Positions 19,423 to 28,882 of a stretch of 64,000 nucleotides of DNA are shown piece by piece. Each line of letters starts with the position of its first letter. The first letter of the stretch is position 1. Below the pieces are notes generated by a model. It was not told where the DNA came from, did not search any database, and saw only the letters and a list, made by a program, of their open reading frames with translations. Position numbers and translations under genes: made by a program. This stretch comes from Neorhizobium petrolearium (lineage in GTDB: Bacteria > Pseudomonadota > Alphaproteobacteria > Rhizobiales > Rhizobiaceae), in NCBI RefSeq assembly GCF_017873175.1, contig NZ_JAGGJW010000004.1:62001-126000 (forward strand), read 5' to 3'.

Positions 19423-19851
19423 ATGAATAATCAAGCCTCCACCACACATGAAAACTTCGTTTCCCGGATCGCCCGCTGGTGTTCCACAACCTGGGACGCC
19501 ATCGAGGAGGCAAAGGTCCTCGCGAGTCTTGATGAGGAAACCGTCAAGATTCTCGCGCATGACAACGCCATGTCCAGGGATGAGTTCATTTCTCTGATCA
19601 GGCGCGGACCTCACGCCGCCGACGAAATGGTATCACTGATGCGCTTGCTGAACATCGATCCGGAAGAGGTCAGGCTCGCCGAACCGCTGGAATTCCGCGA
19701 CATGCACATCACCTGTTCCAAATGCCAGGAAAAGGCCCGCTGCCGCCGGGAACTCGTCGATGGCGCCGCCGTCGCAGACTTTGCTGATTACTGCGCCAAT
19801 GCCGAGTTGCTCAACGAGATGCGGGCCCGGCCGGAACTGCTCGCCGACTGA
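19423..19851 (+). CDS. DUF6455-like small cysteine protein, probably FixK/FNR-regulated
   Basis: A 142-residue soluble protein. The N-terminal half is helical and acidic (EEAKVLASLDEETVKILAHDNAM). The C-terminal half has four cysteines in HITCSKCQEKARCRRE and DYCANAE, that is C-x2-C-x5-C and a fourth Cys about 17 residues on. This spacing suggests a metal or Fe-S site and is like the DUF6455 proteins of rhizobia. GAGGAG precedes the ATG. Its promoter carries a perfect FixK/FNR box at the activating position, so expression in low oxygen is predicted. Function is unknown; a role in microaerobic respiration or redox sensing is inference. Confidence 0.82.
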   Translation: MNNQASTTHENFVSRIARWCSTTWDAIEEAKVLASLDEETVKILAHDNAMSRDEFISLIRRGPHAADEMVSLMRLLNIDPEEVRLAEPLEFRDMHITCSKCQEKARCRRELVDGAAVADFADYCANAELLNEMRARPELLAD

Positions 19852-19856
19852 AGGCA

Positions 19857-20285
19857 TCAGGCGACAAGCCGGGGATATTCGATTGCCGGGCAACGGTCCA
19901 TGACAACCTTGATGCCGGCAGCTTCCGCCTTGGCTGCCGCCCCGTCGTCGCGGACGCTGAGCTGCCCCCAGATCACCTTGGGCAAGGTCTCAAGGGCGAG
20001 TGCTTCATCGACCACGCCATCCAGGTATTCGGCGGCGCGGAAGACATCGACCATATCGACCGGCTGCGGCACGTCGGAGAGCGTCTTGTAGACGGTCTGC
20101 CCCTGGATCTGCTTGCCCGCCTGACCCGGATTGACCGGAAAGACTGTATACCCCTTCGACAGCAGAAAACCCATGACGCGATTGCTCGGCCTATCCGGAT
20201 TGGGAGATGCCCCGAGAAGCGCGATGGTCTTCACGGTCCTCAAGATATCGGCGATATAGGCATTGTCGTAATGATCATGATTCAT
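19857..20285 (-). CDS. CoA-binding domain protein (YccU-like)
   Basis: A 142-residue Rossmann-fold protein. LLGASPNPDRPSNRVMGFLLSKGYTVFPVNP is the nucleotide-binding start of the CoA_binding_2 family, followed by VDMVDVFR and PKVIWGQLSV. ATG at 20285 has GGGAGG upstream; the frame extends to 20321 without support. Members bind CoA in vitro, but their cellular job is not settled. Convergent with the DUF6455 gene and likely single. Confidence 0.88.
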   Translation of the reverse strand: MNHDHYDNAYIADILRTVKTIALLGASPNPDRPSNRVMGFLLSKGYTVFPVNPGQAGKQIQGQTVYKTLSDVPQPVDMVDVFRAAEYLDGVVDEALALETLPKVIWGQLSVRDDGAAAKAEAAGIKVVMDRCPAIEYPRLVA

Positions 20286-20371
20286 GGATGGCAGCCTCCC
20301 TGATGATGCCTCTGGCGGCACAATCCTCGCGCTCTATGTAAGTCCGTGTCTCGATAAAAGGGATGCAGGTC

Positions 20372-20725
20372 ATGAAAAAATTTCTCGCAAGCCTCACCGT
20401 CATGGCTTGCGCCGCCGCCCTCCTGCCGGTCGAACCGGCCTTTGCCATTTCCCGGTATAATTCCACCAGCATGTCCTGTGCTGCCGTGCAGCGCGTGATC
20501 AGACGCGAAGGCGCGGTCATCCTGCGCTATCCATCCAGAAACGTGCGCGGCATGACCCTCTACGACCGCTATGTCGTCGACAGCAGCTTCTGCGACGGCC
20601 ATGAATTTGCGGATCGCGTGACGGTGCCGTCGGCCGATACACCCCGCTGCCCCGTTCGCGCCTGCAAACTCAGGCCTGATCGGGAAGACTGCTTTCCGCT
20701 GCAGCCAGGCTGTCTCGGATTCTGA
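20372..20725 (+). CDS. Small secreted cysteine-rich hypothetical protein
   Basis: About 117 residues beginning MKKFLASLTVMACAAALLPVEPAFA, a clear signal peptide with cleavage after AFA. The mature part has about seven Cys (for example SMSCAAVQRVI, SSFCDGHEF, PRCPVRACKL, EDCFPLQPGC), suggesting disulfides in the periplasm. CAAVQRVIRREGAVILRYPS recurs in small rhizobial secreted proteins I recognise only as hypothetical. An ATG three codons earlier (20363) is possible; neither start has a good ribosome site. Confidence 0.75.
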   Translation: MKKFLASLTVMACAAALLPVEPAFAISRYNSTSMSCAAVQRVIRREGAVILRYPSRNVRGMTLYDRYVVDSSFCDGHEFADRVTVPSADTPRCPVRACKLRPDREDCFPLQPGCLGF

Positions 20726-21147
20726 CGTGCAGATTCCTGCCCGGCAACCGCGGCGGCCGTTCTAGGAACGTTCTTGCTATTTTCCGCTTCCGTACAACGC
20801 ATATTAGCATCATCTACAGTTGAATTAGGGGAACCTACTATTCATGATCCGTGATAATTCGCAATCTCATCAACTGTGACAAAACCAGGTATCCATCACT
20901 GCGTCATGTTGAAACCACAGGGGATTTTTTTGATCAAGCCGCGGCTGCCAGATCGCTCTCTCCTCGTGCCGTTCTTGAGGCCTTGTAGACGGAGCCCAGA
21001 CAAATGACCCCATAGGTTGTATACACAAACCTTCATCCCGCCCCACCAATGGGGCCATGCGCCTAATTACATAGCCCGAAAGTGGGGGTGTCGAAAACCT
21101 GTCTGTATTCATAAAGAAAACATTCCAGGCATCTCGAAAGGAAGAGA
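20726..21147. other. Intergenic region without a recognisable gene
   Basis: About 420 bases, AT-richer than the flanks. No frame with good codon use is seen on either strand, and no terminator-like hairpin with a T run was found. It must contain the promoter of the thioesterase gene. Confidence 0.5.
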
Positions 21148-21573
21148 ATGCGGCCTATCATGACAGCAGAGGAGATCCATGCCTTCCTGGATCGCGAATT
21201 TCCGCAAATCCACGTGGATGGACGAGCACTTGCCGTGACGGATGTTCGACCGGGTGAACTCTCCATGCGCTTTGATCCGAGCGACCGGCACCTGCGCCCC
21301 GGCAATACGATTTCCGGTCCGTCGATGGTCATGCTGGCGGATGTCGCGGCTTATGCCGTCATCCTTGCCCATATCGGACCGGTGGCGCTCGCCGTCACCA
21401 CCAGCCTCAACGTCAATTTCCTGCGCAAGCCGCAACTCGCTCCGCTCTTCTGCGACTGCAGGCTTCTCAAGCTCGGCAAGCGGCTTGCGGTGATCGACTG
21501 CCTGCTGACCCAGCAAAGCGGCGGAGAGCCGGTCGCCCAGGCGACTGCCACCTATTCGATTCCGCCACGATAA
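21148..21573 (+). CDS. PaaI-family hotdog thioesterase
   Basis: A 141-residue hotdog-fold protein. SDRHLRPGNTISGPSMVMLADVAAYAVILA contains the typical G-x-x-x-P/D helix of PaaI-like thioesterases. A mid-strand VTTSLNVNFLRKPQ follows, where family members have the second conserved patch. AAGGAAGAG precedes the ATG. Predicted to hydrolyse an acyl-CoA; the acyl group is unknown. It lies upstream of rplM with a 255-base gap and is probably separate from the ribosomal operon. Confidence 0.85.
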   Translation: MRPIMTAEEIHAFLDREFPQIHVDGRALAVTDVRPGELSMRFDPSDRHLRPGNTISGPSMVMLADVAAYAVILAHIGPVALAVTTSLNVNFLRKPQLAPLFCDCRLLKLGKRLAVIDCLLTQQSGGEPVAQATATYSIPPR

Positions 21574-21828
21574 ATTGTGGTACCATAAAACCACATATGT
21601 AAACCTTTGATTTTGCTGTGTCTATTTTTCAATCTTGCAAATCCGTCATCTTGACGCTTCGCATCCGCACCGGTATAAGCCGCCACAGATTGCGGACCTT
21701 CATGGCCCGCATTCTTTTTGTCGGTCCTTCGCTCTTTTTTGGGGGATTTCGGCCGACAATCCAAGCAACAAGAAACGCCCTTGCATCCGGTTTTCGAATG
21801 CCACGGGTCCCAAATGAAAGAGAAAACC

Positions 21829-22293
21829 ATGTCAACCTTCGTTCAGAAGCCCGCCGAGGTGGAGAAGAAGTGGGTGATCATCGATGCCGAAGGCCTCGTT
21901 GTCGGTCGCCTCGCCACCATCGTTGCAAACCGGCTCCGCGGCAAGCACAAGGCCACCTACACCCCTCATGTCGATGACGGCGACAACGTGATCGTCATCA
22001 ATGCGGAAAAGGTTGCCCTTACCGGCAAGAAGTATTCCGACAAGAAGTATTACTGGCACACCGGCTATCCGGGCGGCATCAAGGAGCGCACCGCGCGCCA
22101 GATCATCGAAGGCCGCTTTCCGGAGCGCGTCATCGAAAAGGCCGTCGAGCGCATGATCCCGCGTGGCCCTCTCGGCCGTCGCCAGATGAAGAACCTGCGC
22201 GTTTATGCCGGTTCCAACCATCCCCATGAAGCCCAGCAGCCGGTCGCTCTCGACGTGGCTTCGCTGAACAAGAAGAATGTAAGGAGCGCCTGA
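21829..22293 (+). CDS. rplM: 50S ribosomal protein L13
   Basis: A 154-residue protein with the L13 landmarks [35 protein letters not shown] and [20 protein letters not shown]. The start [14 protein letters not shown] is the usual rhizobial one. An ATG five codons earlier is possible. It forms the standard L13-S9 operon with rpsI, 2 bases downstream. Confidence 0.98.
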   Translation: MSTFVQKPAEVEKKWVIIDAEGLVVGRLATIVANRLRGKHKATYTPHVDDGDNVIVINAEKVALTGKKYSDKKYYWHTGYPGGIKERTARQIIEGRFPERVIEKAVERMIPRGPLGRRQMKNLRVYAGSNHPHEAQQPVALDVASLNKKNVRSA

Positions 22294-22295
22294 AC

Positions 22296-22763
22296 ATGGC
22301 CGATCTCTCCTCTCTGAAGGATCTCGCTCCGGCGGCCGAAAGCCAGGCCCCGGTTCACGTCCGCAAGGTTGATAACCTTGGCCGTTCCTATGCGACCGGC
22401 AAGCGCAAGAACGCCGTCGCCCGCGTCTGGGTCAAGGCCGGCACCGGCAAGATCACCGTCAACGGCAAGGATTTCTCCGCCTATTTCGCACGCCCGGTCC
22501 TGCAGATGATCCTGCAGCAGCCAATCGTCGCTGCGAACCGTGGCGGCCAGTTCGACATCGTCGCGACCGTTGCAGGTGGCGGCCTTTCCGGCCAGGCCGG
22601 CGCGGTGCGCCACGGCCTTTCCAAGGCGCTGACCTATTTCGAGCCGGGCCTGCGTTCGGTTCTCAAGAAGGGTGGCTTCCTGACCCGCGACAGCCGCGTT
22701 GTCGAGCGTAAGAAGTACGGTAAGGCCAAGGCCCGCCGCTCCTTCCAGTTCTCCAAGCGCTGA
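22296..22763 (+). CDS. rpsI: 30S ribosomal protein S9
   Basis: A 155-residue S9. [30 protein letters not shown] and the C-terminal [17 protein letters not shown] are diagnostic. The basic tail reaches the decoding centre of the 30S subunit. AGGAGCG precedes the ATG, and the gene is followed by a strong terminator. Confidence 0.98.
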   Translation: MADLSSLKDLAPAAESQAPVHVRKVDNLGRSYATGKRKNAVARVWVKAGTGKITVNGKDFSAYFARPVLQMILQQPIVAANRGGQFDIVATVAGGGLSGQAGAVRHGLSKALTYFEPGLRSVLKKGGFLTRDSRVVERKKYGKAKARRSFQFSKR

Positions 22764-22789
22764 TCGCCTGCTGCGATTACGGATTTGCG

Positions 22790-22811
22790 AAGGCCGGGTT
22801 TTCCCGGCCTT
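22790..22811 (+). terminator. Intrinsic terminator of rplM-rpsI
   Basis: A 9-bp perfect GC-rich stem (AAGGCCGGG / CCCGGCCTT) with a TTTT loop and trailing TTCTTTT. It lies 27 bases after rpsI and may also serve the convergent Lrp-type gene. Confidence 0.85.
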
Positions 22812-22839
22812 TTCTTTTGCCGGCGCTTGCGGGCATTTC

Positions 22840-23301
22840 TCAGATCGGCAGTTCGGTCGTCGACTTCAGTTCGCGCAGGACGAAGCTGGAAACCACGTTG
22901 CGCACATGCGGATTGCGCATCAGGTGGCGGGTCATGAAAGCCTCATAGGCCTCGACGTCGCGTGCCCTGATCTTCAGCATGTAGTCGAACGTTCCGGACA
23001 GCGCATAGCACTCCATGATCTCCGGTCGGTCCCGCACGACGCCGGCAAATGCTTCGATCGCCTCCTCGTGATGATCCTCCAGGGTCACATGAGCGATGAT
23101 GCAGAGCTTGAGGTCGAGCTTTGCCGGATCGAGAAGAGCAACCCTCTTCCGGATGACGCCTTCGGCCTCCAGCTCCTGCATCTTGCGCCAGGCGGTGCTT
23201 TGCGACATGCCGGCTTTCTCCGCCAGTTCGGAGAGCGACAACCCATCTCCGGTCTGCACGAGTTGCAGAAGCCTACGGGCGGCCTGCAGGTTTTCTTTCA
23301 T
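22840..23301 (-). CDS. Lrp/AsnC-family transcriptional regulator
   Basis: A 153-residue protein: N-terminal HTH (LSLSELAEKAGMSQSTAWRKMQELEAEGVI) and a C-terminal RAM domain (LCIIAHVTLED ... YALSGTFDYMLKIRARDVEAY). GGAGAGG precedes the ATG. It is divergent from the phenylalanine hydroxylase gene with a 151-base gap, so it probably senses an amino acid, perhaps Phe or Tyr, and controls that gene. The ligand is inferred from position only. Confidence 0.92.
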   Translation of the reverse strand: MKENLQAARRLLQLVQTGDGLSLSELAEKAGMSQSTAWRKMQELEAEGVIRKRVALLDPAKLDLKLCIIAHVTLEDHHEEAIEAFAGVVRDRPEIMECYALSGTFDYMLKIRARDVEAYEAFMTRHLMRNPHVRNVVSSFVLRELKSTTELPI

Positions 23302-23452
23302 TCCGGCCTCTCCTCCCGAAATATTCTCCCATTTTCAAATCCTACTCCGGCAATCCTGAAATGTTTACCCGCATTTTCCGAGATATAATGGTGATCTGAC
23401 AGCCGAAGGCTCGAATGCCCGGCCCATTGGATCGATGAACGGGAGGCCGATC

Positions 23453-24244
23453 ATGACCAAGGAAAGCACCTATACGGCGAACCTGCCGGATGCGGACGGC
23501 ATCTATCACTACACGGCCGAGGAAGACCAAATCTGGAGCGAACTCTACCAGCGGCAGATGACGCTTTTGGCCGACAGGGCCTGCCGGGAATATCTGGACG
23601 GCGTGAAGACGCTCGGGCTGAAACCGGACAAGGTTCCGCAGCTTCGCGACGTCAATCGGCGGCTCAACGAGACCACCGGCTTCGGCGTGGAGGGCGTCCC
23701 CGCCCTCATCCCGCCATCGCGCTTCTATGAACTTCTGTCGCAGGGCAAGTTTCCGCTGGCGACGTTCATCCGGCGCCGCGAGCATATCGACTACATCGAG
23801 GAACCGGATATCTTCCACGAGGTCTTTGGTCATTGCCCCCTGCTGACCAACCAGAGCTACGCCAATTTCGTGCGCCGCTTCGGCGAGAAGGCTGTCAGTC
23901 TCGGCAAGGGCTATTCATGGCATCTGTTCCGGATATTCTGGTTCACCGTCGAGTTCGGCCTGATCAATACGCCGCAGGGGCGCCGCTGCTTCGGCGCCGG
24001 CATCGTTTCCTCTCCCAGCGAAACACGGGCCGCGATGGAAGGCAAGGAATGCGAATTCCGGCCGTTCGACCTGATGACGGTGCTCCGAACGCCCTACCGC
24101 ATCGATATCGTGCAGCCGATCTATTACGTCATCGACAACTTCTCACAACTGGAGTCGATCATCGAGGAGGATATCGGCGCACGCATCAACGAAGCCAAAG
24201 CGCTCGGCGACTTTCCGCCGGCATTCGAAGCCAAGGCCTCCTGA
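23453..24244 (+). CDS. phhA: Phenylalanine 4-monooxygenase
   Basis: A 263-residue monomeric bacterial aromatic amino acid hydroxylase. The iron ligands are visible: His-x4-His in DIFHEVFGHCPLL, and a Glu in FWFTVEFGLI. GVPALIPPSRFYELLSQGKFP matches the family. It converts Phe to Tyr with O2 and a pterin cofactor. ATG at 23453 has GGGAGG upstream; an ATG at 23435 lies before that site. Divergent Lrp-type regulator. No pterin carbinolamine dehydratase (phhB) lies beside it. Confidence 0.95.
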   Translation: MTKESTYTANLPDADGIYHYTAEEDQIWSELYQRQMTLLADRACREYLDGVKTLGLKPDKVPQLRDVNRRLNETTGFGVEGVPALIPPSRFYELLSQGKFPLATFIRRREHIDYIEEPDIFHEVFGHCPLLTNQSYANFVRRFGEKAVSLGKGYSWHLFRIFWFTVEFGLINTPQGRRCFGAGIVSSPSETRAAMEGKECEFRPFDLMTVLRTPYRIDIVQPIYYVIDNFSQLESIIEEDIGARINEAKALGDFPPAFEAKAS

Positions 24245-24328
24245 GCAAAGAGGAATTTGTTTCACTCAGGCTTGCCTTGCCGGCTCTGATTGTCCAACGT
24301 CCCGGCCACCTGATGATGGAGGGACGCC

Positions 24329-25279
24329 ATGGCAGAAAAGACGATCGATCACGCCTTCACGGCAACCAGCCTCACCTCCGCCGCAACTGATCCAACCTTT
24401 GCGGGCGCGCTTTCCTTCATGCGCCGGCGGTTTACCAAGGCGCTGACCGGCGTCGATGCGGTCGTCTGGGGCATCCCTTTCGACGCGGCGACGTCCAATC
24501 GGCCCGGCGCCCGCTTCGGGCCGCAGGCGATCCGCCGGGCCTCGGCGATCTTCGACAACGATCCGCAATATCCCTTCTCGCGCGATCTCTTCGTGGATAT
24601 GGCGGTGATCGACTACGGCGATTGCCTGCTCGACTACGGCAACCACCAGGAGACACCGGCGACGATCGAGCGGGAAGCCGCGAAAATCCTTGGCAGCGGT
24701 GCTTTCCTGCTCACCCTAGGCGGCGACCATTTTATCACCTGGCCGCTGTTGAAGGCTCACGCCGCCAGGCACGGCCCGCTTGCCCTTGTCCAGTTCGACG
24801 CCCATCAGGACACATGGTTCGACGACAACAAACGCATAGACCATGGTTCCTTCGTGGCGCGCGCCGTACGCGACGGCATCATCGATCCCGCCCGTTCGAT
24901 CCAGGTCGGCATCCGCACCCATGCACCGAAGGATTTCGGCATCCGCCTCCTCTATGGCCATGAGGTGGAGGAGATGACGGCGGCGGAGATCGCCAGGACG
25001 ATCCTCGGCCATACCGACGGCAAACCCGCCTATCTCACTTTCGACATCGACTGCCTCGACCCGGCATTCGCGCCCGGCACCGGCACGCCGGTCGCCGGCG
25101 GCCCGTCGAGCGCGAAAATCCTCTCGGTGCTGCAGAAGCTCGGCCCCCTCGATATCCGTGGCGCCGATGTCGTCGAGGTGGCGCCCGCTTACGACCATGC
25201 CGACATCACCGCCATTGCGGGGGCGACGGTTGCAATGTATATGCTCGGGCTCCATGCCGAGCGACGCGCGGCGCGTTAA
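24329..25279 (+). CDS. speB: Agmatinase
   Basis: A 316-residue ureohydrolase. The two-Mn site is complete: GGDHFITWP, FDAHQDTW and DIDCLDPAFAPGTGTPVAGG. It hydrolyses agmatine to putrescine and urea in polyamine synthesis. GGAGGGA precedes the ATG. The gene lies between phhA and argC, 84 and 73 bases from each, all on one strand. Other ureohydrolases (arginase, guanidinobutyrase, formiminoglutamase) share the motifs, so the substrate is fairly but not fully certain. Confidence 0.88.
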   Translation: MAEKTIDHAFTATSLTSAATDPTFAGALSFMRRRFTKALTGVDAVVWGIPFDAATSNRPGARFGPQAIRRASAIFDNDPQYPFSRDLFVDMAVIDYGDCLLDYGNHQETPATIEREAAKILGSGAFLLTLGGDHFITWPLLKAHAARHGPLALVQFDAHQDTWFDDNKRIDHGSFVARAVRDGIIDPARSIQVGIRTHAPKDFGIRLLYGHEVEEMTAAEIARTILGHTDGKPAYLTFDIDCLDPAFAPGTGTPVAGGPSSAKILSVLQKLGPLDIRGADVVEVAPAYDHADITAIAGATVAMYMLGLHAERRAAR

Positions 25280-25352
25280 ATTTCTGATTCAACTTGCTGG
25301 TAGACTGAATCCGGCATTCAATCCAAGGCACTGATCCCACAGGACAAAGACA

Positions 25353-26285
25353 ATGACAGCGAAAATCTTCATCGACGGCGAACACGGAACCACGGGGCTG
25401 CAGATCCGCACCCGCATGGCCGGCCGCCGCGATGTCGAACTGCTGTCCATCCCGGAAGCGGAGCGGCGCAATGCCGCCATGCGGGAAGACCTGCTGAACA
25501 GCGCCGACATCGCCATTCTCTGCCTGCCCGACGATGCTTCGCGCGAGGCTGTCTCGATGCTCGCCGGCAACAACCGGGTGCGTGTCATAGACACCTCGAC
25601 CGCCTATCGCGTTGATCCGTCATGGGCCTATGGCTTTGCCGAGATGGACAAGGCACAGGCCGATCGGATCAAATCCGCGCGTTGCGTCAGCAATCCCGGT
25701 TGCTATCCGACCGGCGCCATCGGCCTCATCCGGCCGTTGCGCGCCGCGGGTATCCTGCCCGACGGCTATCCGGTGACGGTCAATGCAGTTTCCGGCTATA
25801 CCGGCGGCGGGAAACAGCTCATCGCACAGATGGAAGACCCGTCGAGAGACGACACCATCACCGCCAACAACTTCCTCTACGGCCTGACGCTCAAGCACAA
25901 GCACGTGCCGGAAATGAAGGTTCACGGCCAGCTCGACCGCGCCCCCCTCTTCTCGCCGTCGGTCGGCCGCTTCGCGCAAGGCATGATCGTGCAGGTGCCG
26001 CTCTTCCTCGAAGACCTCAAGGACGGGGCCACGGTGGAAAGCATTCACGCGACGCTCGTCGAGCATTATGCCGGGCAGGATATCGTCACCGTCGTTTCGC
26101 TTGAGGAAAGCAAGGCGCTGCCGCGCGTCGATGCTGAGGAACTCGTCGGTCAAGATACGATGAAGCTCTTCGTTTTCGGTACACCGGGCGGTGCACATGT
26201 CAACCTCGTGGCTCTGCTCGACAATCTAGGCAAAGGTGCCTCGGGTGCGGCCGTCCAGAACATGGACTTGATGCTTTCGGCGTGA
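25353..26285 (+). CDS. argC: N-acetyl-gamma-glutamyl-phosphate reductase
   Basis: A 310-residue type 2 (short) ArgC. N-terminal nucleotide-binding part [18 protein letters not shown] and the catalytic Cys in [33 protein letters not shown] follows. It reduces N-acetylglutamyl phosphate to the semialdehyde in arginine synthesis. AGGA precedes the ATG. Its stop codon overlaps the start of the next gene, a kinase-like protein. Confidence 0.94.
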   Translation: MTAKIFIDGEHGTTGLQIRTRMAGRRDVELLSIPEAERRNAAMREDLLNSADIAILCLPDDASREAVSMLAGNNRVRVIDTSTAYRVDPSWAYGFAEMDKAQADRIKSARCVSNPGCYPTGAIGLIRPLRAAGILPDGYPVTVNAVSGYTGGGKQLIAQMEDPSRDDTITANNFLYGLTLKHKHVPEMKVHGQLDRAPLFSPSVGRFAQGMIVQVPLFLEDLKDGATVESIHATLVEHYAGQDIVTVVSLEESKALPRVDAEELVGQDTMKLFVFGTPGGAHVNLVALLDNLGKGASGAAVQNMDLMLSA

Positions 26286-27124
26286 TGACCGGGAGTTTCC
26301 CCTTCCCTGCAGAGTGGGCCATCGAGAGCGCCCGTGAGATCGCGGACACCATCGTCGGCACCGTCTATGAAGTGACGCGTGCCGGTGGTGAAGTCGACAT
26401 CGCCAAGGTTTTGAAACCGCGAGCACTGGGGGACAGTTTTCGCGGTGCCGATTTCATGGCATGGCGGGACGGCATCGGTTGTGTACGGCTCATCGCCCGA
26501 TCCGAAAATGTTCTCCTGATGGAGCATGCGGGCAAGGTGACATTGCGTGATCGTATCGCCACTCATGGCGACCGGGACGCGACACGGATCGCGACCGAAG
26601 TGCTGACAGAATACCATCGCCCATCCGAGACCCCGCCTCCTGCGAGCCTCCAGCCTCTTCAGCGCTATTTCTCAAGCCTCTTCAAGAAAGCCGGGGAAGC
26701 TCGCCGCAACGGGATCACCAGCCCGTTCGTGGAAGGCGCCGAAATGGCCGAGGCACTGGTCGCCGACCAGAAAGACATCAAGCCGCTGCATGGCGACCTG
26801 CATCACGAGAACATCATCTTCGGGCCGCGCGGCTGGCTGATCATCGATCCGGCCGGCCTGATCGGCGATGCGGCACTCGACGTCGCCAACATGTTCTCCA
26901 ATCCGCTCGACCGACACGACCTCACCCGCGACGAGGAGCGCATCGCCTTCATGGCCGGTCTATTTGCCGATACGCTCAAGCGGGACGTCCGCACCATCCT
27001 GCGCTATGCCTTCGCCTATGGCTGCCTGTCTGCAGCCTGGCACGAGGAAGACGGCAACGAAAAGGATCGCGACGACGAGCTTGCCGTCGCCGCCGCAGTT
27101 CGCAAAGTCTTGAAACAGGCTTAG
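26285..27124 (+). CDS. APH(6)/hydroxyurea phosphotransferase-like kinase
   Basis: A 279-residue protein kinase-fold phosphotransferase. The catalytic loop is HGDLHHENII and the metal motif is LIIDPAGLIGD, followed by DVANMFSNPL. These match the aminoglycoside/hydroxyurea phosphotransferase family (PF04655). ATG at 26285 overlaps the argC stop (TGATG), implying translational coupling. Family members inactivate streptomycin by 6-phosphorylation, but a chromosomal, argC-coupled copy may have a metabolic substrate. Resistance is not implied by sequence alone. Confidence 0.85.
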   Translation: MTGSFPFPAEWAIESAREIADTIVGTVYEVTRAGGEVDIAKVLKPRALGDSFRGADFMAWRDGIGCVRLIARSENVLLMEHAGKVTLRDRIATHGDRDATRIATEVLTEYHRPSETPPPASLQPLQRYFSSLFKKAGEARRNGITSPFVEGAEMAEALVADQKDIKPLHGDLHHENIIFGPRGWLIIDPAGLIGDAALDVANMFSNPLDRHDLTRDEERIAFMAGLFADTLKRDVRTILRYAFAYGCLSAAWHEEDGNEKDRDDELAVAAAVRKVLKQA

Positions 27125-27129
27125 GCAGT

Positions 27130-27546
27130 CTACCGCACCGGTGCGAATGCCTGCTTCAGCCCCAGATGGACGGCGAGCTTTTCGCCCGGTCCGTGCACGG
27201 CGGCAAACAGCAGGCCGGCCAGGAACGTGAAATGGTCGACGAAAAAGCCGAACTCCGCCTGATTGCCCTCCCAGTGGCTTGGGCCGTGGAAGGCGAAGGC
27301 CAGGAAAATCACGTAAGCGCCGGCCAGCAATGCGGCTTCCGAGAAGAACGCGCCGCTCAGGAAAGCCGCGGCCAGAGCGATCTCGAAAATTGCGGCGACC
27401 CAAGCCAGGAACAGCGGGAACAGAAACCCTGCGCCCGCAATATATGCGGCGGTCGTCTGCATATCGATGAACTTGAATGTCGTCGCCATGACGAACAGGC
27501 CGCCGAAGATCAGCCGTGCGACGAGAATTGCGATTGTCTTTGCCAC
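27130..27546 (-). CDS. DoxX family membrane protein
   Basis: A 138-residue protein with four hydrophobic segments (ILVARLIFGGLFVMA, YIAGAGFLFPLFLAWVAAIFE, ALLAGAYVIFLAFAF, FTFLAGLLFAA). It has the DoxX pattern: an initial R-L-IFGG-LF and a mid-protein WVAAIFEIALAA. It starts with GTG at 27546, preceded by GAGAGGATAGGA. DoxX proteins are inner-membrane proteins linked to redox stress in some species; the role here is unknown. Confidence 0.83.
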   Translation of the reverse strand: MAKTIAILVARLIFGGLFVMATTFKFIDMQTTAAYIAGAGFLFPLFLAWVAAIFEIALAAAFLSGAFFSEAALLAGAYVIFLAFAFHGPSHWEGNQAEFGFFVDHFTFLAGLLFAAVHGPGEKLAVHLGLKQAFAPVR

Positions 27547-27632
27547 TGTCCTATCCTCTCTCCTTGATGACTATGCTCCAAGGACGGAGGAACGGAACCG
27601 TTCCCGACATCAGGCGGAAATTTCTTGCTGCA

Positions 27633-28733
27633 TTAGTTCCGAACTTCGACCGCCGTCTCCGGCGGATATTCGCCGATGAAGCCGCGCCAATGGGCAATTG
27701 CGAAGCCGAGGACCGCCAGTGCGCCGGCCTGATGCGTCAGCGCCAGGTCAAGCGGCACCTGCATGAGAAGCGTCGCAATGCCAAGCGCGGCCTGGAGGCA
27801 GATCAGGCCGAAGAGCACGACTGCGCGGCGGGCATGCGTCGTGCCGGGCGCGGTCTTCAACATCACCACCATATGCCACAGCGCCAGCGCGAGGAGCGCA
27901 TAGGCACCGACGCGATGAACGAACTGCACCGTCTTCGGGTTCTCGAAGAGATTGATCCACCACGGCTGCTGGATGAGGAGATCGCCGGGGACCAACGCCC
28001 CGTCCATCAGCGGCCAGGTATTGTAGGTGAAACCCGCGTCGAGGCCGGCGACCAGTGCACCAAGATAGATCTGGAAAATGCTCATCGCCGCCAGTAGCAC
28101 CGCACCGGCCTTCGCCCGGCCTTCCGGCGCGATATCGTCACTATGCGGAGACAGGCCGCGCATGATCCACACACAGGCGGAGAAGATGAGACAGGCGATC
28201 ACCAGATGCGTTGCAAGCCGGTATTGCGAGACGCTGACAAGCTTGGTCAATCCTGAAGAGACCATCCACCAGCCGATGAAGCCCTGAAAGCCGCCGAGCG
28301 CCAGAACACCAGTGAGCGGCCAGCCCAACCGCCTTTCGATGCGACCGGTCAACCAGAAGAAAATCAGCGGCACAGCGAAGACGACGCCGATCGAGCGGGC
28401 CAGAAAGCGGTGCGCCCATTCCCACCAGAAGATCGACTTGAACTCGTCGACCGTCATCTCCTTGTTGACTTCCTGGTATTGCGGGATGCGCTGGTAGAGG
28501 CGGAACTCCTCCTCCCATTCCTCGGCCGAAAGCGGCGGGATGACGCCGTGGATCGGCTTCCATTCGGTGATGGACAGGCCGGAATCGGTAAGCCGCGTCG
28601 CACCTCCGACGAGCACCAGACAGAAGAGCGTGAAGACAACGAAGGCGAGCCAGATGCGCACCGCCTTGCGGTCGCGCTCGCGGCGCTTCGTCTGTTTCAA
28701 AACGTCGATGATCACGGCATCGGTCGCCGACAT
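27633..28733 (-). CDS. ctaA: Heme A synthase
   Basis: A 366-residue COX15/CtaA protein with eight predicted membrane segments. [18 protein letters not shown], the haem-ligand region [13 protein letters not shown] and [14 protein letters not shown] are typical. It oxidises haem O to haem A for aa3-type cytochrome c oxidase. AGGAG precedes the ATG. The 86-base gap to the DoxX gene shows no clear hairpin. Confidence 0.95.
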   Translation of the reverse strand: MSATDAVIIDVLKQTKRRERDRKAVRIWLAFVVFTLFCLVLVGGATRLTDSGLSITEWKPIHGVIPPLSAEEWEEEFRLYQRIPQYQEVNKEMTVDEFKSIFWWEWAHRFLARSIGVVFAVPLIFFWLTGRIERRLGWPLTGVLALGGFQGFIGWWMVSSGLTKLVSVSQYRLATHLVIACLIFSACVWIMRGLSPHSDDIAPEGRAKAGAVLLAAMSIFQIYLGALVAGLDAGFTYNTWPLMDGALVPGDLLIQQPWWINLFENPKTVQFVHRVGAYALLALALWHMVVMLKTAPGTTHARRAVVLFGLICLQAALGIATLLMQVPLDLALTHQAGALAVLGFAIAHWRGFIGEYPPETAVEVRN

Positions 28734-28882
28734 GGGGCACGCTCCTGTCGCTCACGCCAAAGACGCATCCATACGCCTTTTGTTCTTTCGCGTTGCTTTG
28801 CCCCATCGACCCGTGCAAAACAAGCCCCGGCGCTTTGCGGCATGCGGTCGCGGACAGGCGGTCGCCATAAAGGAGAAGCATT

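Noticed and set aside
26285-27124. Streptomycin resistance gene
   Set aside because: Family match alone does not show resistance; the argC coupling points to a housekeeping role.
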